A DNA stretch of 45,753 nt from an uncultured bacterium (GTDB taxonomy: Bacteria; Verrucomicrobiota; Kiritimatiellia; RFP12; UBA1067). The translations under genes and the position numbers were made by a program. The DNA lies in assembly GCA_902770045.1 (NCBI GenBank), contig CACXRO010000015.1:1-45753 (forward strand). The letters run 5' to 3'. The notes under the pieces are model-generated. The model was not told the DNA's origin, ran no database searches, and worked only from the letters and a program-made list of their open reading frames with translations. The first letter of the stretch is position 1. Each line of letters begins with the position of its first letter. Below, one piece after another: positions 25,948-34,280 of this stretch.

Positions 25948-27375
25948 TCACTCCATCGAATCAGAAAGTTTATAGCCGAGGACGGAGAGAATCTCCTCCA
26001 GGTCGGCCCTCAGGTTGGGCTCGTTGGAGAGGCGCTGCTGGATGGTCTTGACGCCGCTGATGACGGTAGCGTGGCTCTTCTTGAAGCCGTCGGCGATTTC
26101 CTTGAGTCCCTTGGCGGTGTACTTGCGCGAGATGTACATCGCAAGCTGCCGCGGAGTTACCATCGACTGGGTGCGCTCATGTGAGAGGATGTCGTCCATC
26201 GAGGAGTTGAAGTGGCGGGCGCATTCCTGCTGGATTTCCTTTATGGTAAGCTTCTTGAGGGTGTTCTCCTTCTTGATGAAGGGATCGAGGATTCGGGAGA
26301 GGATGGTCTTGTCGAGCACCAGCTTGGGATTGGCGGAGACGAATACCTCTACCGTGGCGAGGGCGCCTTCAAGGGCGCGGACGTGGCTGTTGATGTTGTC
26401 GGCGATGAACTCGAGGGCGAGGTCGGGGATGCGGACCGAGGTGGACTCGGCCTTCTTCTTGAGAATGGCGAGACGGGTTTCGTACTTGGGAGACTCGATT
26501 TCCTGGAGCATGCCGCCCTCGAAGCGGGAGATGAGCCGGCTTTCGATGGTGGAGGGAAGGTTCTTCGGAGCGACGTCGGAGGTAAGCACGATCTGCTTGT
26601 ACTTGTCGCGCAAGGCGTTGAAGTTGTTGAAGAACTCGTCCTGGGTCTCCTTGCCGCGCTGGAAGAACTGGACGTCGTCGATCAGGAGGACGTCGAGCGA
26701 GCGGTACTTGTCGCGGAACTTGGAGATCTTGCCCTCCTGCATGTGGTTGACGTATTCGTTCATGTACTCCTCGGCGGTGAGGTAGCAGATGGAGAGCGAG
26801 GGGTTTTTCTTCTTGAGCTCGTTGCCGATCGCCTGCATGAGGTGGGTCTTGCCGAGGCCGGTGCCGCCGTGGATGAAGAGCGGGTTGTTGCCGGGGCGGC
26901 CGGGGCTGGCGACGACGGCCTTGGCGGCGGCGATGGCGAAGCTGTTGGAAGGTCCGCTCACGAACTCGTCGAACGTGAACTCCTCTTTGAGCGGCAGCGT
27001 GGAGACGAAGGATGAAGGCGCGCGCGAGGTCGATGACTGGTCGGCATAGCCATAGCCTTGCGGATAGGCTGGCTTTTCGTCCACAGGTTTGAGGGAGCTG
27101 TCGTAGCGGACTTCGATCTCGATGCCGGGATCGGCGCCGGCGAGCAGGAAGCTGCCCTTGATCTTGCTCGCGTATTCGCTGCGGATGAGGTCGGCGGCGA
27201 ATGAGTTGGTGGTGATGATGGTGAACTTGCCGTTCTCGAAGGAGACGGTGGCGACCATACTGAAATAGCGTTCTGCCTGGCTCTTCTCGTCCTCGCCATT
27301 GAGAGTGCCAAGGTACATCGACTTGGCCTTCTCCCAGAGCGCGGCAGGTTGGTTTTTAGCTTCTTCGTTGTTCAT
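25948..27375 (-). CDS. dnaA: chromosomal replication initiator DnaA
   Basis: A 475-aa AAA+ initiator that binds DnaA boxes and melts oriC. Domain I about 1-85, variable linker to about 125, AAA+ core with Walker A GGTGLGKT (170-177), Walker B DVLLIDDVQF and arginine-finger region ESRLISRFEGG. The C-terminal DNA-binding domain IV contains TPRQLAMYISRKYT. The recognition-helix signature reads FKKSHATVISG instead of the usual GGRDHTTVxHA: one residue is missing, Asp is Ser and the first Thr is Ala. The start MNNEEAKNQPAALWEKAK is chosen because a TATTAT -10 lies 8 nt before it, which excludes the ATG at 27393. Confidence 0.95.
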   Translation of the reverse strand: MNNEEAKNQPAALWEKAKSMYLGTLNGEDEKSQAERYFSMVATVSFENGKFTIITTNSFAADLIRSEYASKIKGSFLLAGADPGIEIEVRYDSSLKPVDEKPAYPQGYGYADQSSTSRAPSSFVSTLPLKEEFTFDEFVSGPSNSFAIAAAKAVVASPGRPGNNPLFIHGGTGLGKTHLMQAIGNELKKKNPSLSICYLTAEEYMNEYVNHMQEGKISKFRDKYRSLDVLLIDDVQFFQRGKETQDEFFNNFNALRDKYKQIVLTSDVAPKNLPSTIESRLISRFEGGMLQEIESPKYETRLAILKKKAESTSVRIPDLALEFIADNINSHVRALEGALATVEVFVSANPKLVLDKTILSRILDPFIKKENTLKKLTIKEIQQECARHFNSSMDDILSHERTQSMVTPRQLAMYISRKYTAKGLKEIADGFKKSHATVISGVKTIQQRLSNEPNLRADLEEILSVLGYKLSDSME

Positions 27376-27383
27376 GGGGCGGT

Positions 27384-27389
27384 ATAATA
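27384..27389 (-). promoter_or_regulatory. -10 element directly before dnaA
   Basis: Minus strand TATTAT inside TGGTATTATACC, 8 nt before the ATG, predicting an almost leaderless dnaA transcript. The -35 region is poor, so activation or an extended -10 is likely. Confidence 0.55.
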
Positions 27390-27440
27390 CCATAATTTTG
27401 GGGAATTGTGGGAAACGAGGAATCTACTCGTGTTAACTAC

Positions 27441-27463
27441 TTATCAACATAGTGTGTAGATAA
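27441..27463. promoter_or_regulatory. DnaA-box-like pair upstream of dnaA
   Basis: TTATCAACA at 27441-27449 and, on the other strand, TTATCTACA at 27455-27463, each one base from TTATCCACA. They lie about 50-75 nt upstream of the dnaA -10 and could serve autoregulation. Confidence 0.6.
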
Positions 27464-27523
27464 GTATGAGGAGAGTGTTTGAGTTTAGGGTGTTTGGGTG
27501 TTTGAGTTGGGGGAGTATTTTGG

Positions 27524-27789
27524 AACTCCTATCTGTTGGGCTCTCGCGGCCTTCGGCTGTCTCGCTTCGCTCGGCTGTCCCGCTCCGCAGAATGGTTTAT
27601 GCTTCGCAGAATACATTCATCAACCACAGCCACAATGAATATAGGTTTTATCTGCGGCTGCGCCGCAGTGGTTGGTAGGGGGTCTGGGGGCAAACCCCCA
27701 GTTATAAAACCAGATAATGCAGTTTTATGGATAGTGGTTGTTGAAAGCGGAGCTGCGGAGCGGTAGCGAGAGCCCCAACCATCGGAGTT
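27524..27789. mobile_element. MITE-like element with terminal inverted repeats, complete copy
   Basis: 266 bp bounded by AACTCC-TAT...GGGCTCTCGC on the left and GCGAGAGCCCCAACC-ATCGGAGTT on the right, which are imperfect inverted repeats of about 25 bp. Inside are a CTGCGGC/GCCGCAG hairpin and a GGGGGTCTGGGGGC/GCCCCCAG hairpin. No transposase is encoded. Partial copies lie at 20762-20920 (left half) and 25-80 (right end). No clear target-site duplication is visible, so mobility is inferred. The flanks of this spacer (27465-27520 and 27790-27856) hold GTTTGGGTGTTTGAG, AAGGGAC and CGAACCACGA repeats. Confidence 0.6.
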
Positions 27790-27856
27790 TATAAATGGGA
27801 CAAGAGGGACTGAAGGGACGGAAAACAGACGAACCACGAGCAACGAACCACGAAAC

Positions 27857-30289
27857 TTAGTGATGGCCGCGGTGGATGATGACGGCGAGGATGGCGACGT
27901 CGGAGGGGTTTACGCCGGGGATGCGAGCAGCCTGGGCAAGGGTTTCGGGGCGGTGGGCCTTCAGTTTCTGGCGGCTTTCAAAGCGCAAGGCGGGAATTTG
28001 GTCATAGTCGAGCCAGGCGGGAATTGTCTTTTTCTCATCAATTTTCGCCTTTTCTGCCGCTTTTTCTTCCTGATCGATGTAGGGAGCGTAAAGACGCATA
28101 ATCTTAATTTCGTTTTCTATGCGGGCGGTGGCGGTGGGGGTGGTCTCATGCGAAGTTCGCGAAGTTGGGGTTGGGGTTTTCGCGGCTACTTGGATATAGG
28201 CGAATTCGGCGGCGAAGGCATCGAGTTCAGTGGCGGAGCGGATGCCGACGCGGCGGGCGGCGGCGAGGAGTCGGTAGATGGCGTTGTCCTGGCGCAGGAT
28301 CAGGCGACGCTCGGCGCGGGAGGTGAACATGCGGTAGGGTTCGTCGGTGCCCTTGGTGACAAGGTCGTCGATCATGACGCCGATGTAGGCATCCTGGCGG
28401 CTGAGGACGAGCGGCGGCTCCCCTTTTGCGCGGAACGCGGCGTTGATGCCGGCGATGATGCCCTGGGCGGCGGCTTCCTCGTAGCCGGTGGTGCCGTTGA
28501 TCTGGCCGGCGAAGAAGAGTCCGGGGTGGTCCTTTGCCTCGAGGCTATGGTTAAGCGAGCGGGAGTCGATGGCGTCGTACTCGATGGCATAGGCGTAGGC
28601 GAGGAATTCGGCGTGGGAGAGTCCGGGAATCGAGTGAACCATCCGTTCCTGCACGTCGGGCGGCAGGCTGCAGCTGAGTCCATTGGGGTAGATGATGGTG
28701 CCGGCGGCGTCCTCGGGCTCGAGCATGACATGGTGTGACTCGGCGTTGGCGAAGCGGACGATCTTGTCCTCGATCGAGGGGCAGTAGCGGACGCCGGTGC
28801 CCACGATGGCACCGCCGTAGAGGGCGGAATTGTTGAGGTTTTCGCGGATAATCTGGTGGGTTTCGGCTGTGGTGTGGGTTTGGTAGCAGGGAAGCTCGGG
28901 GAGAGGATGATTTGGTCGCAAAGGACGCAAAGGAGATTGCGGCCGATTCCGATTGTCGTCGCCTCCCGCGCAAGCGCGGGCGACAATCGGCAATCGTCCG
29001 CGGTTTGAGATGTTTTGGACAGGATTGACAGGATTTGGGGGCTGGGGGGTGGAATTATCACACAGAGGCACAGAGGCGCAGAGAGTTGGGGGTTGGGACG
29101 GGGTGGATTGGACAGGATTGACAGGATTGGGGGGCTGGGGGGTTGAATTATCACACGGAGGCACAGAGACGCAGAGGTTTTGTTTTGGGGTTTTAGCCGC
29201 ATAGGACGCATAGGACGAAAAGGTTTTGGGGTCTGGGGCGGAGCCCCAGTTCTTTGCGTTCTTTGCGGCTAAAACTAGAGGTTCGGGGGCGGGTGGCGGG
29301 CATTGAAGCCCGCCGGCAGGATTCGGAGCGGCTGGGGATTGTTCCACGTGGAACAAGGGGCGGGGGTGGTCGCCGGGCTGGCGGATGCAGGCGGTGAAGT
29401 CGCAGGAGGAGGCCTTGAGCCGGGGCGGAGTACCGGTTTTGAGGCGGAAAAGGCGGAATCCAAGGCGCTCCAGCGCGGTGGAGAGCTGGTTTACCGCGGG
29501 GCGGCAGTCGCCGGCGCTTTCTGAGCCCTTCTTGCCGATCCAGATGCGCCCACGGAGCGCGGTACCGGCGGTAATGACGATGGCCTGGGCGCGGAAAAGA
29601 CCATGGCGAGCGGTAACGAGGGTTAGTGTATGATGATTTTTAGCCGCAAAGGACGCAAAGGACGCAGAGGTTTTGGGGTCTGGGGCGGAGCCCCAGTTCC
29701 TTGCGTTCTCTGCGCTCTTTGCGGCCAAACAAGATTGTTCCACGTGGAACAAGGGTGAGGAAAGTGTTTGGGTGTTTGGGTGGTTAGCCGCAAAGGACGC
29801 AAAGGACGCAGAGGTTTTGGGGTCTGGGGCGGAGCCCCAGCTCTTTGCGTTCTCTGCGTTCTTTGCGGCTAAAAAATAATTGGGTTCATGGATCGTTGAT
29901 GGTGAGAGGTCGATGACATCATCTTCGATGAGGGTGAGGTGGGGTTGGGCGGCGAGGACTGCCTGCATTCGCTGGGAGTAGGCGGCCTTGTCGCATTGGC
30001 AGCGGGTGGCCCAGACGGCGGGGCCGCGGCTCAGGTTGAGGGTCTTCGCCTGGAGCGCGGTAAGGTCGGCATTGCGGCCCATTTCGCCGCCGAGGGCGTC
30101 CAGCTCGCATACCAGGTGGCTTTTGGCGAGGCCGCCGATCGAGGGATTGCAGGGCATGCGCGCCAGGGCATCGAGTCGCGAAGTAATGAGCGCGGTTTCG
30201 ACGCCCATCCGGGCGGCGGCGAGCGCCGCCTCGCAGCCGGCGTGGCCGCCACCGACCACGATGACGGCAAACTCTGGGGAAGGTTTCAT
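27857..30289 (-). CDS. mnmG: tRNA uridine 5-carboxymethylaminomethyl modification enzyme MnmG (GidA), with in-frame repeat insertions
   Basis: An FAD enzyme that with MnmE modifies U34 of several tRNAs. It has 810 residues; the family has about 620-640. FAD motif GGGHAG at 13-18 and catalytic Cys at PCNPSIGG (C47) are normal. The second catalytic Cys, LPCYQTHT, is at residue 468 instead of near 277. The extra residues are two blocks. Residues about 135-217 carry two LAAK...[13 protein letters not shown] copies flanking FHVEQ. Residues about 310-461 carry FHVEQ, one more such copy, two 31-aa direct repeats with [11 protein letters not shown], and a hairpin element. The rest ([35 protein letters not shown]) is intact, so the gene is probably functional. 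The start at 30289 is chosen because a -10 lies 8 nt upstream, inside the earlier reading frame. Confidence 0.92.
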   Translation of the reverse strand: MKPSPEFAVIVVGGGHAGCEAALAAARMGVETALITSRLDALARMPCNPSIGGLAKSHLVCELDALGGEMGRNADLTALQAKTLNLSRGPAVWATRCQCDKAAYSQRMQAVLAAQPHLTLIEDDVIDLSPSTIHEPNYFLAAKNAENAKSWGSAPDPKTSASFASFAANHPNTQTLSSPLFHVEQSCLAAKSAENARNWGSAPDPKTSASFASFAAKNHHTLTLVTARHGLFRAQAIVITAGTALRGRIWIGKKGSESAGDCRPAVNQLSTALERLGFRLFRLKTGTPPRLKASSCDFTACIRQPGDHPRPLFHVEQSPAAPNPAGGLQCPPPAPEPLVLAAKNAKNWGSAPDPKTFSSYASYAAKTPKQNLCVSVPPCDNSTPQPPNPVNPVQSTPSQPPTLCASVPLCDNSTPQPPNPVNPVQNISNRGRLPIVARACAGGDDNRNRPQSPLRPLRPNHPLPELPCYQTHTTAETHQIIRENLNNSALYGGAIVGTGVRYCPSIEDKIVRFANAESHHVMLEPEDAAGTIIYPNGLSCSLPPDVQERMVHSIPGLSHAEFLAYAYAIEYDAIDSRSLNHSLEAKDHPGLFFAGQINGTTGYEEAAAQGIIAGINAAFRAKGEPPLVLSRQDAYIGVMIDDLVTKGTDEPYRMFTSRAERRLILRQDNAIYRLLAAARRVGIRSATELDAFAAEFAYIQVAAKTPTPTSRTSHETTPTATARIENEIKIMRLYAPYIDQEEKAAEKAKIDEKKTIPAWLDYDQIPALRFESRQKLKAHRPETLAQAARIPGVNPSDVAILAVIIHRGHH
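28914..29036. repeat. 123-bp hairpin element inside mnmG
   Basis: Nearly identical to the intergenic copy at 22436-22558, including the CGATTGTCG/CGACAATCG stem with inner CCCGCGC/GCGCGGG. Here it is read as coding sequence (segment [20 protein letters not shown]) without a stop. Confidence 0.85.
29017..29176. repeat. 93-bp direct repeat inside mnmG
   Basis: GGACAGGATTGACAGGAT ... ATTATCACAC-GAGGCACAGAG occurs at 29017-29083 and 29110-29176. The period is 93 bp, exactly 31 codons, giving two [16 protein letters not shown] peptides. A frame-preserving duplication. Confidence 0.8.
29193..29272. repeat. palindromic repeat in mnmG, 80-bp copy
   Basis: Starts TTAGCCGC and ends GCGGCTAA, with a GGGTCTGGGGCGGAGCCCC centre. 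It is the same element as 29640-29728 and 29784-29872 minus one 9-bp unit. It is followed by a GGCGGGC/GCCCGCC hairpin near 29300. Confidence 0.8.
29340..29355. promoter_or_regulatory. parS-like site 1 (ParB binding)
   Basis: TGTTCCACGTGGAACA, a perfect 16-bp palindrome (18 bp with flanking T/A), matches the bacterial parS consensus NGTTNCACGTGNAACN, which loads ParB for chromosome segregation. It lies inside mnmG, read as FHVEQ, about 0.95 kb from the origin candidate. parA/parB are not in the window. Confidence 0.88.
29640..29728. repeat. 89-bp palindromic repeat in mnmG, copy B
   Basis: Imperfect inverted repeat: TTAGCCGCAAAG at the left, CTTTGCGGCCAA at the right, with GACGCAAAGGACGCAG paired against CTTGCGTTCTCTGCG and a GGGGCGGAGCCCC tip. 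Confidence 0.85.
29736..29751. promoter_or_regulatory. parS-like site 2 (ParB binding)
   Basis: Second perfect TGTTCCACGTGGAACA, 396 bp from the first, lying between two 89-bp palindromes in mnmG. CACGTG cores elsewhere in the window (for example 7130-7136) lack the flanking GTTC/GAAC. Confidence 0.88.
29784..29872. repeat. 89-bp palindromic repeat in mnmG, copy A
   Basis: TTAGCCGCAAAG ... CTTTGCGGCTAA with perfect 12-bp ends and a GGGGCGGAGCCCC tip. Same orientation and length as copy B. Confidence 0.85.
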
Positions 30290-30297
30290 CGGTGCGT

Positions 30298-30326
30298 AGT
30301 ATAACAAATTATCAACCATTTGTGAA
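30298..30326 (-). promoter_or_regulatory. mnmG promoter, leaderless type
   Basis: Minus strand -35 TTCACA (30321-30326), 17-bp spacer, -10 TATACT (30298-30303), 8 nt before the ATG at 30289. A TTATCAACC box (30309-30317) sits in the spacer, so DnaA could repress mnmG. Confidence 0.6.
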
Positions 30327-30475
30327 GGGTGAAATGGTAAGTGTTATGCGAAGAGAAAAATAAAGGAAAATTACAAATTGTTTGTATTTTTGCAAATTGA
30401 ACAGTTATTTAAAATCTGTCAAGAGGGAAAAGAGAAGAAAATGTAGACAATTATCTAACAGTTATCAACAAAGAA
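30304..30475. other. candidate replication origin (oriC)
   Basis: An AT-rich spacer at the point where gene orientation flips from all minus to almost all plus. DnaA-box-like sites are TTATCAACC (30309), TTATCTAAC (30451) and TTATCAACA (30462). The stretch 30355-30415 is especially AT-rich and could be the unwinding element. It sits beside mnmG, with dnaA and dnaN within 6 kb and two parS sites within 1 kb. Inference; GC-skew and marker-frequency data would decide. Confidence 0.6.
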
Positions 30476-30507
30476 AGAGCGGCGCGGCGGCGGCGCGGTG
30501 GCGGAGC

Positions 30508-30652
30508 CGCGCTTAGGACAACCAGACTGGTTTACCCTGGCCGCCTGAATCCTATCGCTGGTTGCGCATAGGATCACTCTTACGGCTACGAGTCCTCCGC
30601 TCCTCACTCGCGGTACTCCGTCGCCTCGCCGCTTGTTGGAAACTCCGGGAGA
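30508..30652. repeat. 205-bp dispersed element, copy 3 (shorter)
   Basis: Carries the inner 145 bp of the element at 4494-4700, from GCGCTTAGGACAACC to CTCCGGGAGA, with very few changes. Upstream of mnmG and the origin candidate. The outer CTGCTCGCTCGG part is missing. Confidence 0.85.
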
Positions 30653-30890
30653 AATCATGAAGAACCGGGGGTCTGGGAATTTATATATATAAGGACAAAA
30701 GGAACGGAAGGGACAGAAGGGACGGGGACAGCAAGCGTACGACAGCAAGGGGCGGGGGCGCGGCGGAGCGGGGAGCGGGTGGGGGGACATCACACAGAGT
30801 CACAGAGAGTTGGGGGTCTGGGGGCATACCCCCAGATAGAAAACCTCTGCGCCTCTGCGTCTCTGCGCGAGATAAAACTGCCGCGGGTTG
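30653..30890. repeat. repeat-filled part of the mnmG-tig spacer
   Basis: AAGGAACGGAAGGGACAGAAGGG repeats (30693-30730), a GGGGGTCTGGGGGC/ACCCCCAG hairpin (30812-30833) flanked by CACAGAGTCACAGAG and CTCTGCGCCTCTGCGTC arms, then CGCGAGATAAAACTGCCGCGG as in the 69-bp repeats at the window start. No gene. Confidence 0.6.
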
Positions 30891-30901
30891 GCGGGGGGCG
30901 G

Positions 30902-30930
30902 TTGAGATTTTCGGCGGGGTTTGATATACT
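30902..30930 (+). promoter_or_regulatory. tig operon promoter with long leader
   Basis: -35 TTGAGA (30902-30907), 17-bp spacer, -10 TATACT (30925-30930). Transcription from about 30937 gives a leader of roughly 185 nt. The leader is purine-rich and nearly free of T runs; I see no known riboswitch or attenuator in it. GGAGAA precedes the tig ATG. Confidence 0.7.
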
Positions 30931-31123
30931 ACGCGAAAAGCAGAAATTTTGGCTGTGAGGCGCAAACCAAGACCTGAATGAACCTACAGGAGGCAAAACA
31001 GAAAGCCAACTGAAGGCAGGACAGGAAGCGGGTGAACTGAGAACCGACAGACGGCAAAAAGGAGAAGTCGGCTGAAGGGCGAAAAGCGAGGCCAGCCAAG
31101 GTGACAACGACGGAGAACAAGCA

Positions 31124-32308
31124 ATGAAGACGAGCAAGAAGAAACAGGGCAAGTGCCGCATCGAGCTGAAGGTGGAGCTGGACGCCGCCGAGAAGGGCGA
31201 GGTCGTGAAGTCGGTCGAGCGCGAGTTCGTGCGCCACGCCGAGCTGCCGGGCTTCCGCAAGGGCAAGGTGCCGGTCGAGGTGATCCGCCGCAGCTTCGCC
31301 GGCCAGCTGAAGCAGGAGACCGTGGCGGCGATGGTGCGCAAGTTCCATCCCGAGGCGCTGAAGGCCGAGGGCGTGGACGAGGTCGCGCTGGTGGGCGTGA
31401 AGGAGTTCGACCTCGACGGCGAGGGCGGCTCGTACACGGCTCTCGTCGACGTGCGGCCCGAGTTCAAGCTCCCCACCTACAAGGGGCTCAAGATCGCCGA
31501 CGCGGACGCGACGGTGAAGGACTCGGAGGTCGACGAGCGGATCGACCAGCTGCGCGCGGCCTACGCGACGTTCGAGGACGGCAAGGAGGGCGACGCGGCG
31601 GCCGAGGGCGACTACGTGCAGATCGACTACGAGGGCACGGTCGGCGGGAAGAAGATCCTCGAGGTCAACCCCGAGGCGAAGATCGTCGCCGAGGGCAAGG
31701 GCTTCTGGACCCAGCTCGAGGAGGGGCGCTTCCTGCCCGAGATCCTCGACGCGGTGAAGGGCATGAAGGCGGGCGAGACAAAGGAGAAGGTCGCCGCCAA
31801 GTTCGCGAAGGAGGGCGCGCCCGAGGGGCTCGCCGGCGCGAAGGCGGTCTACACGGTGACGCTCAAGATGCTTCGGCGCCGGGTGCTGCCGGACGACGCG
31901 ACGCTCGCCGAGAAGGCGAAGGCGGAGTCCTTCGAGAAGCTGAAGTCCACGGTGCGCGAGTCGATGGAGCGCGCGAAGGTGGAGGGCGAGAAGCGCCGCC
32001 GCGAGGACGAGGCGGTGGAGCTGCTCCTCAAGAAGGTGGACTTCGACGTCCCGCAGACCCAGGTCGACTCGGTGATGCAGGGGATGCTCTCCGAGATGGC
32101 GCAGCGCGCGCAGCTCTCGGGGCTCGACGCGAGCTACTTCGAGCAGAACGCCGAGAAGATCCGCAAGGACGCGGCGGAGAGCGCCGAGCGCCAGGTGCGG
32201 CTCTGGTATGTGATCGAGGCGATCGCCAAGGCGGAGAAGATCGAGGCGGACGACAAGGAGATCGGCCGCAAGGTGGTGGAGTTCGTGCTCGCGAACGCGA
32301 AGAAGTAA
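31124..32308 (+). CDS. tig: trigger factor (ribosome-associated chaperone)
   Basis: A 394-aa chaperone that binds the ribosomal exit tunnel through L23 and protects nascent chains. The ribosome-binding signature GFRKGKVP lies near residue 45. The PPIase domain (about 155-245) includes [14 protein letters not shown]. The C-terminal arm region is helical ([36 protein letters not shown], split here as a long charged helix). The protein is a little shorter than the E. coli form (432), mostly at the C-terminal end. It heads the tig-clpP-clpX-panD run, a widely conserved order for the first three. Lysine and glutamate content is high, as usual. Confidence 0.94.
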   Translation: MKTSKKKQGKCRIELKVELDAAEKGEVVKSVEREFVRHAELPGFRKGKVPVEVIRRSFAGQLKQETVAAMVRKFHPEALKAEGVDEVALVGVKEFDLDGEGGSYTALVDVRPEFKLPTYKGLKIADADATVKDSEVDERIDQLRAAYATFEDGKEGDAAAEGDYVQIDYEGTVGGKKILEVNPEAKIVAEGKGFWTQLEEGRFLPEILDAVKGMKAGETKEKVAAKFAKEGAPEGLAGAKAVYTVTLKMLRRRVLPDDATLAEKAKAESFEKLKSTVRESMERAKVEGEKRRREDEAVELLLKKVDFDVPQTQVDSVMQGMLSEMAQRAQLSGLDASYFEQNAEKIRKDAAESAERQVRLWYVIEAIAKAEKIEADDKEIGRKVVEFVLANAKK

Positions 32309-32309
32309 G

Positions 32310-32362
32310 CGGGAGCGGGGAAGGGATAAAAGGGATCGAAGGGATTGAAGGGATAAAGGGAA
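32310..32362 (+). repeat. AAGGGAT repeats in the tig-clpP spacer
   Basis: Five near-tandem AAGGGATNNA units occupy almost all of the 62-bp spacer. They provide purine-rich sequence before clpP but no clear Shine-Dalgarno at the normal distance. Confidence 0.6.
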
Positions 32363-32370
32363 CACGCACG

Positions 32371-32973
32371 ATGAAATCATACCTTGTACCTTATGTAGTG
32401 GAGCAGACCGGCAAGGGCGAGCGCTCCTACGACATCTACTCGCGGCTCCTCCTGGACCGCATCGTGTTCATCTCCGGCGAGGTGACCGACGAGATGGCGA
32501 ACGCCGTCTGCGCGCAGCTCCTCTTCCTGCAGTCGCAGGACGCGGAGAAGGAGATCTCGGTCTACGTGAACTCTCCCGGCGGCAGCGTGACGGCGGGCCT
32601 GGCGATCTACGACACGATGCAGTTCGTGAAGTGCCCGGTGGCGACGTACTGCATCGGCCAGGCGGCGTCGATGGGCGCGGTGCTGCTCGCCGCGGGCGCG
32701 AAGGGGCGCCGCCACGCGCTCCCGAACGCGCGGATCATGATCCACCAGCCGTGGGGCGGGGCCGAGGGCAAGGCGAGCGACATCGAGATCACGGCGCGGG
32801 AGATCCTGCGGCTCAAGGAGGTGCTGAACGGCATCCTCGCGAAGCACTCGGGCAAGACGGTCGAGGAAGTCACGCGCGACACCGACCGCGACCACTTCAT
32901 GAGCGCCGCGGAGGCGAAGGAGTGGGGGCTCGTGGACAGGATCGTGGCCGAGGGCGGGGCGGAGAGGAAATGA
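32371..32973 (+). CDS. clpP: ATP-dependent Clp protease proteolytic subunit
   Basis: A 200-aa serine protease that forms the tetradecameric barrel of ClpXP. Catalytic Ser in GQAASMGA, His in ARIMIHQP and the Asp in RDTDRDHF are all present. [13 protein letters not shown] is the usual N-terminus with almost no propeptide. It ends in an ATGA overlap with clpX, so both subunits are made together. Length is normal for the family. Confidence 0.95.
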   Translation: MKSYLVPYVVEQTGKGERSYDIYSRLLLDRIVFISGEVTDEMANAVCAQLLFLQSQDAEKEISVYVNSPGGSVTAGLAIYDTMQFVKCPVATYCIGQAASMGAVLLAAGAKGRRHALPNARIMIHQPWGGAEGKASDIEITAREILRLKEVLNGILAKHSGKTVEEVTRDTDRDHFMSAAEAKEWGLVDRIVAEGGAERK

Positions 32974-34259
32974 AGCGCCGCCGCACCAGGGACGACGAGC
33001 TGGTCTGCTCGTTCTGCGGGAGGTCGTCCGACGAGGTGCCGATGCTGCCCGGCCCGGACGGCAACATCTGCGTCGACTGCGTGAAGCGGGCGAACGAGCT
33101 CATCAGCGTGGGCGACGCGGTGAAGAAGGGCGGCGACGAGCCGCCGCCGCTGCCGCCCACGCCGACGCCGAAGGAGATCAAGAAGTTCCTCGACCAGTAC
33201 GTGATCGGCCACGACGAGGTGAAGAAGGTGCTGGCTGTCGCCGTGCACAACCACTACCGCCGGCTCGAGGCGACCGCGGCGGCGCGGAAGGGGAAGGAGC
33301 GGAAGGCGGCGCCGGCGGGCTACGCCGGCTACGACGACGTGGAGATCGAGAAGTCGAACATCCTCCTCATCGGCCCGACCGGCTGCGGCAAGACTTTGCT
33401 CGCGAAGACGCTCGCGAAGATGCTCGGGGTGCCGTTCGCGATCGGCGACGCGACGGTGCTCACCCAGGCGGGCTACGTGGGCGAGGACGTGGAGAACCTG
33501 GTCCGCTACCTTTTGCAGAACGCGGACGGCGACGTCGCCCTCGCGCAGCGCGGCATCATCTACGTGGACGAGATCGACAAGATCGCCTCCAAGACCGACA
33601 ACGTGTCGATCACCCGCGACGTCGGCGGCGAGGGCGTGCAGCAGACGCTCCTGAAGATCGTCGAGGGGACGATCTGCCGCATCCCGCCGAAGGGCGGCCG
33701 GAAGCACCCCGACCAGGAGTACATCGAGGTGGACACCTCGAACATCCTCTTCATCTGCGGCGGCGCCTTCGTGGGGCTCGACCGCATCGTCGCCGCGCGC
33801 AAGGGCCGCGGCGTGGTGGGCTTCGGCGCGGCGGAGCGCCGCGAGGCGGAGGCTGGCGCGGCGGAGGTGAACCCGCAGGACGTGCGGCCGGAGGACCTCG
33901 TCAAGTACGGGCTCATCCCGGAGTTCACCGGGCGGCTCCCCGTCATCACCACGATGAAGGACCTCTCCGAGGAGGACCTCGTGAGGGTGCTCACCGAGCC
34001 GAAGAACTCGCTCGTCAAGCAGTACCGCAAGCTGCTGGCGATGGACGGCGTGAGCCTCGAGTTCGAGCCCGCGGCGCTCAGGAGCCTCGCGAAGGCGGCG
34101 CTTTCGCGCGGCACCGGGGCGCGGGGCCTGAGGGCGGAGATGGAGCGGCTCATGACCGACATCATGTACGAGGCGCCGGGCAGCGACTCGATGCGCGAGG
34201 TAACCGTGACCGCCGAGATGGTGGAGAATCCGTCCGCCGCGGCGAAGGCGGCGGGCTGA
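32970..34259 (+). CDS. clpX: ClpX ATPase, unfoldase of ClpXP
   Basis: A 429-aa AAA+ unfoldase. Four-Cys zinc finger at residues about 13-40 (CSFCG ... CVDC). Walker A GPTGCGKT near 135, pore loop GYVGEDVEN, Walker [16 protein letters not shown] loop for ClpP docking (near 287) and [11 protein letters not shown] (sensor/arginine region). A complete, ordinary ClpX. The start ATG at 32970 overlaps the clpP stop; upstream in-frame codons belong to clpP DNA and are not used. Confidence 0.96.
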   Translation: MKRRRTRDDELVCSFCGRSSDEVPMLPGPDGNICVDCVKRANELISVGDAVKKGGDEPPPLPPTPTPKEIKKFLDQYVIGHDEVKKVLAVAVHNHYRRLEATAAARKGKERKAAPAGYAGYDDVEIEKSNILLIGPTGCGKTLLAKTLAKMLGVPFAIGDATVLTQAGYVGEDVENLVRYLLQNADGDVALAQRGIIYVDEIDKIASKTDNVSITRDVGGEGVQQTLLKIVEGTICRIPPKGGRKHPDQEYIEVDTSNILFICGGAFVGLDRIVAARKGRGVVGFGAAERREAEAGAAEVNPQDVRPEDLVKYGLIPEFTGRLPVITTMKDLSEEDLVRVLTEPKNSLVKQYRKLLAMDGVSLEFEPAALRSLAKAALSRGTGARGLRAEMERLMTDIMYEAPGSDSMREVTVTAEMVENPSAAAKAAG

Positions 34260-34280
34260 GCGGTTTTGGCGGAGGCGGAG

